Notes under the pieces: model-generated
Database searches by the model: none
What the model was told of the DNA's origin: nothing
What the model saw: the letters and a program-made list of their open reading frames with translations, nothing else
In this document: one piece after another, positions 56,814 to 64,000 of the stretch
Layout of the letters: each line of letters starts with the position of its first letter
Position numbering within the stretch: position 1 is the first letter of the stretch
Position numbers and translations under genes: made by a program
Assembly (NCBI GenBank): GCA_022570795.1
Contig: JAKUDP010000018.1
Coordinates: forward strand, 248,001 to 312,000
Reading direction: 5' to 3'
DNA length: 64,000 bases
Source: Sphaerulina vaccinii
Lineage: Eukaryota; Ascomycota; Dothideomycetes; Mycosphaerellales; Mycosphaerellaceae

Positions 56814-58135
56814 ATGAGGATGAATCTCAAGCACTTGCTCGAGGATGAATGTGCTGGCGAGCGGCCACCCAAGAGGCAGTCAACACCATCAGCCTCGCCA
56901 CCGTCACTGCCTATGTCTTCGCCAGAGGTCCCTGCCACTCCTGACGAGGACGACGACGACTGTATCGTCGTTTCGGCGAACAGGACACCACTGAAGAACA
57001 TCAGCACCCAATACAACTATTTCAGCGAGCAACAAGCATCATCATCGCCAACTTGGACTCCAGTTAATCAACAAATGGCAAATAACAGCAAGAATCCTTT
57101 CAGCGCGCTGGTCGCTTCTAATGACAGCGGGACAGATGAAGAGTGTCCCACTCTGGCCCAGGCCACTCCAGCCGCTGCAGAGTCTACACAAGCTGAGTCT
57201 ACACAAGTTGAGCCTTCTCTCCTCGATGACCTGCAAATGGCTATTGACTATGTGGAGGTTACAGAGCCTAGTGTCCAGCAGGAGCCAGAGGCTGCAGCTA
57301 ATCTGGAGCCAACGACGCCGCAGAAAGTCAAGCCGTACGCCTGTCCAATCTGCAACAACCGCTTCGCCAGGCAGGGCGATCTGATACGTCACTGTTCGAC
57401 TCTCCAGGACTCTATTCCATTCTACGCTGACACAGGAACACAGGTGAAGCTACGAATCATGTGTACACTCCCGAGAAACCAACGAAGCCGAAGGATCCTT
57501 CGATCGAGCCTGAAAAGCAGGCGACGTTCAGAGTGCTGCTCAAGGATCTGGTAAGCAGTAGCATATCTCGACAGGCTCGCACCCTCTGCGGCGCCGAGTC
57601 TGAGAACAGATACTGGCGCGAGAAGCTCGCGACTCGGAGATACTTGCTTACCTTCACATGGCAGAACTATCCAAAGAAGTGCAAGACTCACCCAGCGCTC
57701 ACGCAATCGATCATCGATGCATTTCTTGACAGTGCCACCATCGTCGCGACAGTCTGGGCAAACTACGATGCAACGGTCGAGCGCTTGTACAGAAACACCA
57801 TCAGAGGGCAGGACAGCCGCTATCAGGACTGCGGCCAAATCATGCTCTCGCCACAACAGCGCGTCAGAGTGTACGGATTGAACTTTGAGATGAAGAAGGT
57901 CCAGTTCCACATCGGCACTGCTTTCAGCACGCTCTTCAAGGTCGATATCACGCACAATGGCTCGAATGCACTGGTCGTCAGCGGACAACGAATTCCCAGC
58001 CGACGGACACACCATGCTCTGCAGAATCTGGTGATTAGAGCGATGCAGAATATCAGGGCACGGAGACAGTGGAATGGAGTAACAGGGCTGAGGCTAAGCG
58101 ATCTTGATCATATCGCCACCGAGTTTGTGTACTGA
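56814..58135 (+). CDS. Protein with one C2H2 finger and an unknown C-terminal domain (385 aa)
   Basis: Exons 56814..57394, 57445..57550 and 57665..58135 give 385 residues. The N-terminus has MNLKHLLEDECAGERPPKRQ and an acidic run (DEDDDDCIVV). One finger is visible, CPICNNRFARQGDLIRH. Its last His comes from exon 2 (EATNHVYTPEKP) after a 50-bp intron with CGCTGAC branch site and CACAG acceptor but an unusual GTTCGA donor, giving C-x2-C-x12-H-x5-H. The second intron is introner-like element D; it is 114 bp and stop-free. The C-terminal 155 residues look folded (YPKKCKTHPALTQSIIDAFL, NFEMKKVQFHIGTAFSTLFK) but match no family I recognise. A DNA-binding or nuclear role is inferred from the finger only. 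Confidence 0.65.
57551..57664 (+). mobile_element. Introner-like element D (114-bp in-frame intron)
   Basis: On the plus strand it begins GTAAGCAGTAGCATATCTCG and ends CATGGCAG. Near-terminal inverted repeats are obvious: GGTAAGCA.GTA...TATCTCG at the left, and CGGAGATACTTGCTTACC at the right, whose complement starts GGTAAGCAAGTATCTC. The core GCTCGCA is present. It is 38 codons long without a stop, so retention would insert 38 residues into the host protein. Confidence 0.85.
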
Positions 58136-58746
58136 AAGAGGAGGATCTCGCGCCGATAGCACACACCAAGCTACCAGGGCGGCAGACGCAGCGTCATTGC
58201 TTGTTCGATAGGTCGCAGAGATGTTTTCTGCCCTCAGAAGTTAATAGCGAAGAAGTAGGAAGGATGAGACGTCTGATTTACCAAGTTTGCTTCTCATTTG
58301 ATCATCTAGATGCTGACCCTTCTCACCGCGATGACACGTACCAAGCTACCAGCACGACAATCGTAGCGCCATCGATTTCTTAAAGCGCCACAGAGATGAC
58401 CACTGCCCTTAGAGTTTGGTAGCGACGAGGTAGGAAGAAGTAGGAATTTGAGGCATCAGACATAGGATACAAGTTTTTCTTTTCATTTGATCATTTTCAG
58501 CTGCTAGGATACATGCAATAGCAACCAGCAGAAGACAACGTGATAGTTTCTTCCGCCGATCTGTCTGTCTGTTAAATAAAGCATGCAGTAACAGCTTTTC
58601 CATCGCGTCCCATCCATGCAGCAGTAACAGTAGTAGTAAAAGCATCTGACCAATGCCAGTCAGAAGCTTCTGTAGCAAACACCATAGAAGATGCTGATCC
58701 CTAGCCATGAACGCCAACCATAGAGTCGCGTCCCATAGTCCCATGC
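58136..58746. repeat. 3' intergenic region with an imperfect ~170-bp direct duplication
   Basis: Two diverged direct copies start near 58167 and 58339, each opening with ACCAAGCTACCAG. Both contain CAGAGATG.., GAAGTAGGAA and CATTTGATCAT in the same order. They lie between the zinc-finger gene (plus) and the hrp1 tail (minus). They look like an old local duplication of a 3' flank. No gene is supported. Confidence 0.6.
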
Positions 58747-58996
58747 TCAAGTATCAGAGTAAGAAAGCTCCACAGGAGCAGTAGAAGCATCAGCTCTCTC
58801 CCGATCCAGATCCTTTCTCTTACGACTCGAACTCTTTCTCTTAGAGGAGACCTTCCTATTGCCCTTAGGACCAGTAGCAGAAGCCGTAGCACCGCCCACG
58901 TATGGCATCGGTCCTCGTGGTTGAAAGCCCGGGGGGCTGGGTAATGACGTTGCCGTTGGTCAACATCATCATGTCGCCATTAGAGGTTGGGTTTTC
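58747..58996 (-). other. Coding-like sequence downstream of the hrp1 stop
   Basis: Directly after the hrp1 TAG the same frame continues as ENPTSNGDMMMLTNGNVITQ. After a C6/G3 run at 58928-58936 a frame one base away reads GFQPRGPMPYVGGATASATG, then KGNRKVSSKRKSSSRKRKDL and a final SYSDT before TGA at 58747. The last part also has its own ATG (58906-58908, 53 residues) and contains a bipartite-like basic cluster. It resembles a lost or alternatively reached C-terminus with a nuclear localisation signal. Confidence 0.45.
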
Positions 58997-61900
58997 CTAA
59001 TTCCCACCTCCTCCTCTCGCATAAGGATGAAAACCTCCGCGACCGCCACGTCCGCCTCCACGGTAATTAGCTCCAGGGCGTCCGGCGTTCTTGGGTCCCG
59101 TGGGAGCCCCTGCTGGGGCGTTGGCTGGTGGTTGAGCGGAACCTTGTCTGTTACCTCCACGACCTCCGCGACCACCGAAGCCTCCTCCGCGGCCTTGTTG
59201 AGGAGCCATTCCGTCTGGCGGTGGCTCGCCATCGTACATTCCATCCCAGGTGTTTTGGCCTCCGAAGTTCTGGCCTTGCATACGAGCCATTGTTTGGCGT
59301 TCGTATTTTTGTTGTTCGAACATTAGTTGGTCTTGGGCTGAGAAGGCGCCTTGGTTTTGACCTTGGCCTCCTTGACCTCCGTTGGGTGTACCGCGTCCAG
59401 CTCCGCCGTTCATGGGAGATTGGGAACCTTGCATACCTCCACCGCCTTGCTGTTGCTGCATAGCCATCATTTGCTGCATCATTTGAGGATTCATGTTTCC
59501 GCCACCTTGCTGCATTCGTTGCATCTGCTGCATCATCATGGGATTCATGCCACCCATCATACCGCCCATACCACCAGCTTGCATTTGTTGCATCTGAGCG
59601 AAGTACTGTTGCATGCGTTGCCAGTACTGAGCCATCATGGCTGGAGTCATGTTGTTGGGGTTTCCGCCGTCTTGGGCTGGAGCTGCAGCCATTTGGTTGT
59701 TGTTGCCGAAGCCGCCATCGCCTCGACCACCACCTCCAAAGCCACCTCGTCCTCCACGGCCTCCGCCGAAACCGCCGCGGCCACCAGCATTCTCTTCGTC
59801 CATTTTGCCACGTGGCTGGGCACGCTTGACTTCGATGGGCTTGCCGAGGATGGCGAGAGGTCCTTCTAGGGTTCGCTCGACGGCCATTTCGTTGTCGAAT
59901 GTGACGAAGCCGAATCCTCGTGGTCTACCAGTGTCTTTGTCCATCATAAGCGTGGCATCGAGGACTCTACCGAACTTCTGGAAGAAAGCTTCGAAGTCTT
60001 GCTCTGTAGCATCCTGTGAAACACCACCGACGAAGATCTTGGCTGTACGTTCTTGCTCATCTCTGGGAATGGCACGCTTGGGGTCGATCTGTTTTGTACA
60101 AAATGGTTGGTTAGTGGATTTGTCTTTCTTCTTTCTATGCTTGCGCTGCTTGGAAACATCGTTGCGTAATCTTACAAGTTTGCCGTCCAGGGAGTGTTCT
60201 TTGACCATGACTGTGTTGACTGTCTTGGGATCTCTGAACGTGAGGAAGCCGAAACCTCTTGATCGACCAGTGGCACCATCGCGCATGACTGTGCATTCAA
60301 CGACTTCGCCGAACTGTGAGAAGTAGTCTTTAAGTGACTCTGTTGTCTGTTGTTAGATCTGGTATCGAAGAAGTGCTGTGGTGATCATGCTTACGATCTG
60401 TCGTCTCCCAGTTAAGGCCTCCGATGAACATCTTTCTGTGGCATAGTTAGCTAGCTGCGCAGTAATTACATTGTAGCGTGAGCGCAAGCGTGAGCATGAG
60501 CATGAGCATCAAGTTAGTCCTCCATCGCACACGAGGCGACGGCTTTCCAATCAAGTACATATCCGCTGCACCCATCCCGAAGTCCTCGTCGATGGAAGAT
60601 GTGCAAACTGTCGCCCGCAGTGCATGCATATTCATCATGCTGTAGATCTGACGAGCATGCCAGCTTGGATGATCCTCCAGCAAACAAAGTGCGATGCAGA
60701 GCACGTTCTCCTCCACTCCTTGAAGGAAGTGGTTTGGACGCGATTGTGGGGCAACCCGATACCACGAACTCTGTCCGGAAGGAGACTTTGCATGATGACG
60801 CTGACTGTGAGCCGTGGACAGTTTGCAGATCACCGATCGCCATACGGTGATGTCCAGACGCTCTCGTCGCATGCCGTTCGCCAGGTATGTGGCATTGTGG
60901 TGTGCCGCACGTGCCCTCGATGAAGAATACGAGATTCGCGACGCCATTTCTCATACCAGCAATGTGGGGTACTGATACCATGAACTCTGTCCGAAGAAAG
61001 GGTTCTCATCAGAATGACGGTAGTGACTGTGGTATCTGGTCTCTGAGGATGTTCTCGTGTGCTTCTTCGATATCTCAAGCTGACTGCATGCTATCATTGC
61101 TGGCCATATGCGCACGTCTAGGCGTGGCAGAAACTGGCTCAACGGCATGGCTATATCGGCTATCTCCTGCTCTGATATCTGTCTGTCTGACTGCATGATC
61201 TGCTATGTGTCGCTGAGGAGCGGACATTGTGTTCAAGCTATTGCGCTTCTGAGTAGTTGTACTTGCGTTCCTGATCTGGTATCATGGCCCACATCTTCTC
61301 CCTCCACCAAGCATATAACAGCAGGAAACTGTAAGGTAGATAAAGTGAAGAACCAGTGTCCAGCAGTTGTGCATTTTTCGAACTTTCTTGCGCCTTGATC
61401 GCCAGATACACAACATTGTGCATAAGTATCTGGCGAACATGAACTCGAACACTGAATCCACTCCTCGACTGCCTTGCAATCTCCTCTCCCAGCGCATTTC
61501 CCATGCCACTCCAATTCCTTCCAGCATCGAGGTATTGATGTGTCCAGTAATGATGCTATGGCTGTCCAACTTTGTCCAGAATACGAAGTGCGGTTCATGA
61601 GCGGCGAAGTACCAACTCTGCACAATCGCGATATGAAGTGCGCATGCTCTTGAAGCTCATTGCGCGATATTCTTGACAAGCTGATCTGACCGGTGGTGTC
61701 GCGTTCGACAGCCTGCCGCGAAGCTTTGTCGCATGGTTCAACGTGGCTTGAAGAGTGTAGTGCCAACAGGCTTACAGCAGTCAATGTATGCTGTGCTTAT
61801 TTCCGAGACCTTTGCCTTCCAAGATGTCTCCAGCTGATATGTGCGTTGCGAACGCCGCCTGTATGATATCTCGCTTCCACATTTTATGGTAGTGCCTCCT

Positions 61901-62444
61901 TTTTCTCTCACTGCGCGCCTCCCCGAGGCCGTCAGTGCAAGCTATCCCAACTTGATACCTTGAAGCTGATACTCGACCGCTCGAGAAAATTGTCACATAT
62001 GTTGTACTCACGCCTGCTGCTGTCGCTCACGCTCGCGCAAAGACAAAGGGGGAGGTTAGCACATACCCATCTTCTTTACTCCCGATCAGTGGTCGGTTGT
62101 CCTGCTCCGGTTCTCTGTACTGGTTCTGTTGGTTGTCCATGCCTTGGTTGTACGACTGCTCCTGCTGGAAGCCGTTGCCTTCGTTGGACTTCGTGGACTG
62201 CTCAGCCTGCTGTTGTTGCTGTGCGAGGAAGTCATTTGCGGCTTCCGCGGCAGCATCAGCCTCATCCTGTGGGTTCGCCTCTGTCTTGACAGCGGTGGTC
62301 GGTACGTCGTTTGCGGTGTCGTCGCCGTCGTAGCTGGTGGTAGTCAGTATTTTGCGAGTTATGCGGTGGTTGTTGGTTGCGGCTGGCGGGCAGAACTCAC
62401 AGATCGGCGAAGAGATCCTCGTCGTCCATTCCTGGTTCCGCCAT
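58997..62444 (-). CDS. hrp1: hnRNP-type cleavage factor IB protein Hrp1/Nab4 (two RRMs)
   Basis: Five exons, complement(58997..60088, 60176..60339, 60395..60435, 62067..62333, 62401..62444), encode 535 residues with every phase matching. Exon 1 is MAEPGMDDEDLFADL. Exon 2 is Gln/Ala-rich and ends GSKEDG, which joins across a 1,631-bp intron (GTATGT...CCACAG) to KMFIGGLNWETTDQ of RRM1. RRM1 (about 105-178) has RGFGFLTF; RRM2 (about 190-262) has KIFVGGVSQDATEQDFEAFF and RGFGFVTF. The rest is RGG plus Met/Gln/Gly-rich prion-like sequence. Hrp1 binds UA-rich poly(A) efficiency elements and helps mRNA export. The 87-bp intron 4 is in-frame and stop-free. The other introns are 67 and 55 bp. It ends in TAG, after which coding-like sequence continues. 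Confidence 0.92.
60436..62066 (-). other. Exceptionally long (1.63-kb) intron of hrp1 with internal repeats
   Basis: On the minus strand it is bounded by GTATGTGCTAAC and CTATGCCACAG, and joining the flanks regenerates the conserved KEDG-KMFIGG junction. It contains two diverged direct copies of about 70 bp (near 60746-60820 and 60962-61035), each with TACCA.GAACTCTGTCCG. Open frames inside lack recognisable domains. It could house a promoter, an alternative first exon or a noncoding RNA, but none can be shown. Confidence 0.75.
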
Positions 62445-62732
62445 ATTGGCGTGGTGGTAAGGAGTGTCGGGTATGTGCAAGCGGTGTAATGTGTGCGAAG
62501 GGAAGTGGATGAGTGTCAGGTATGTGGTTGGTGAAGTTGATGTTGTTGTGAAGAAGTGGTGCGAGTGGCAGTTGAGTTGGCAGTTTGTGAGGAGAGGACA
62601 AAAGTGCGGAAAGAGCCGCTGCTTGCATCTCAATCTCCTCGTGCGTCACTCGTTAGACCATCTCGATCAATGGGCTGGTACACTCTACCATAGTGTATCC
62701 CCTCTCTGTTCCTCTCAGTATAAGTGATTACA
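62445..62732. promoter_or_regulatory. Compact bidirectional promoter hrp1 / gyp1
   Basis: Only 288 bp separate the ATGs of the divergent hrp1 and Gyp1-type genes, so both promoters and leaders overlap here. No clear TATA box is visible; the sequence is GT/GA-rich on the left. Shared regulation is possible but not shown. Confidence 0.55.
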
Positions 62733-64000
62733 ATGAACTTCAAGAAGCCGTCTCATCAGGTTGGTATGATCTTCTTTGTCTGTCTAGCATAAGGCTAATA
62801 ATCTTCCCTCTACACAGGAGATGGTCCAGGTCGGTTCGTGTCCTTCCTCTAGTTGACTGCTCTACTCTCTCTAATATGGACATTTGGGCCTTCATAGACC
62901 GGACTGAGTGAGTACATGAAGAAGATAGATCTACTGTAAGAGAACGTATACTGAGAAGAGAACAGCACGGGATCTCCATTCTGGCGTACGACTTCCGCCA
63001 ACAGCAACCGAAGCAATGCCAACAACAATGAGCGCAAGAACAGCGACACGCCAGAGCCCACGCGGAAAGTGATCGGGGCATCATACAGCCACGCCGATAT
63101 CCCCAATTTCAATCAATTGTATGCGCTTGCTTCCCTGATCAATGTAGCAGACTGTAGGCTCACGCATGTAGCTAGGTCAGTCTCGAGCAACGATCGACCT
63201 CGAACCCCTCCCACAGACCCGCGCAAAACACTCCCTCACCACACTCCTTCACCTGGAACGACGCGATCTCCTCCTGCACGGCCCAAATACTCCAGCTTCC
63301 TGTCCGGATCAAGTAATGCTTACGACGACGATGAGAGCGATGCTTTCGGCTTGGACGATGACGAAGATGAGTTCGGACTACCCAGTATAGCGTCGATGCG
63401 CAGGAAAGACAAGCGATTATCGAAAGCAAAGGGGAAAGATCCGGGAGGAGGCTATGGCAGTGCTGGGAAGAATAACAGCAAAGCGTTTGGCGGGACCTTG
63501 AACAGGAATGGGAGCAGTAACTCTGCATCCCCAGCATCGTGGGCAATGGACAATGGAGACATGGCAGAGATGCGGGCTGAAGTCCCATCATACCCATCGT
63601 TGAAGAAAAGCACCGAAGGACAGAAGATCTTGCGACCACAGTACAAGGAGATCCTACGAGATCCGGCCAACAGTCTCCACCTCATATCACATCCTGCACT
63701 CCCGATGAACGCCACTGCTAAGCAAGCAGAAGAGCACACATCACGAACGACACGAATAGCCAAGTTTAAGCGAATATTGCAATCCTCCTCTGTCAACCTG
63801 TCCGAACTACGAGACTCCGCCTGGTCAGGCCTACCCAGCGAAGTCCGCGCCATGACCTGGCAAATCCTCCTAGGCTACCTGCCTACAAGTTCTGAACGAC
63901 GCGTCGCAACTCTCGAGCGAAAACGAAAAGAATACCTCGACGGTGTTCGACAAGCATTCGGCGATAAGTCAGCATCTGATGCTCCTCCATCATCTCCACG
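62733..64000 (+). CDS. gyp1: Gyp1-type TBC-domain Rab GTPase-activating protein (partial, 3' end beyond window)
   Basis: The frame runs off the window end. The secure part is 63176..64000, joined over a 57-bp intron to 62966..63118. It reads NERKNSDTPEPTRKVIGASY, then DRPRTPPTDPRK, a D/E-rich stretch (YDDDESDAFGLDDDEDEFGL) and the start of the TBC domain (SELRDSAWSGLPSEVRAMTW, QILLGYLP). This matches the fungal Gyp1/TBC1D22 type that inactivates Ypt1-class Rabs at the Golgi. The 5' end is tentative: ATG 62733 (MNFKKPSHQ) followed by two tiny exons (62818..62829 and 62898..62907) keeps the frame and yields GDGPDRTDTGSPFW. Skipping the 12-nt exon also keeps the frame. The catalytic Arg and Gln fingers are outside the window. 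Confidence 0.85.

Noticed and set aside
60514..61784. Minus-strand frames of 155 and 183 codons inside the hrp1 intron
   Set aside because: No recognisable domain, atypical composition, and the intron model is strongly supported by the KEDG-KMFIGG junction; a nested gene is not excluded but not supported.

Overview
This is a stretch of filamentous ascomycete (Pezizomycotina) nuclear DNA. Genes carry short spliceosomal introns of about 45-90 bp with GTAAGT/GTGAGT donors, CTAAC/CTGAC branch sites and CAG/TAG acceptors. A leashin (Woronin-body tether) gene restricts it to Pezizomycotina. Four related introner-like introns, plus the style of the proteins, point to a Dothideomycete, most likely Mycosphaerellaceae or a close relative. 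The family assignment is inference.

Layout: (1) 1-13.6 kb: sec24 (COPII coat, minus), a long intergenic region, a two-finger C2H2 regulator (plus), a four-exon secreted Thr-rich protein with a C-terminal PAN/apple-like module (plus), a small protein of unknown function, and ist1 (ESCRT-III regulator). (2) 14-21.6 kb: an NRPS-like adenylation-carrier-reductase enzyme with no biosynthetic cluster around it, a secreted DUF1593-type protein, and the eisosome core gene pil1, whose ATG is split by an intron. (3) 23.4-44.1 kb: one almost uninterrupted 20.8-kb reading frame, about a third of the window, for a leashin/'involucrin-repeat' protein of about 6,900 residues. It has an SR/charged N-terminus, about 35 lysine-rich repeats, many Ala/Gly-rich hydrophobic segments and a C-terminal coiled coil plus conserved domain. 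(4) 45-58 kb: rna15 (CstF-64), an MDR oxidoreductase, a RING protein, an arylsulfotransferase-like secreted protein, a mitochondrial-looking protein, ssr4 (SWI/SNF-RSC subunit) and a single-C2H2-finger protein. (5) 58.7-64 kb: hrp1 (CF IB RNA-binding protein) with a 1.63-kb intron, and, divergently, the 5' part of a Gyp1-type Rab-GAP cut off by the window end.

The most notable structure is the introner-like family at 49.25, 54.1, 55.46 and 57.55 kb. The copies are 114-151 bp and act as introns in four transcripts. They share a GCTCGCA core and near-terminal inverted repeats of the type GGTAAGCAAG...CTTGCTTACC, like a miniature transposon that carries its own splice donor. A second theme is that three genes (pil1, ssr4, hrp1) end in an in-frame TAG followed by sequence that still looks protein-coding.

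Functionally the window is a mosaic of housekeeping genes: vesicle traffic and endomembrane (sec24, ist1, gyp1), cell cortex and septum (pil1, leashin), mRNA 3'-end formation (rna15, hrp1) and chromatin/transcription (ssr4, two C2H2 proteins). A few secreted or metabolic accessory genes sit between them. No rRNA, tRNA, CRISPR array or autonomous transposon was recognised.
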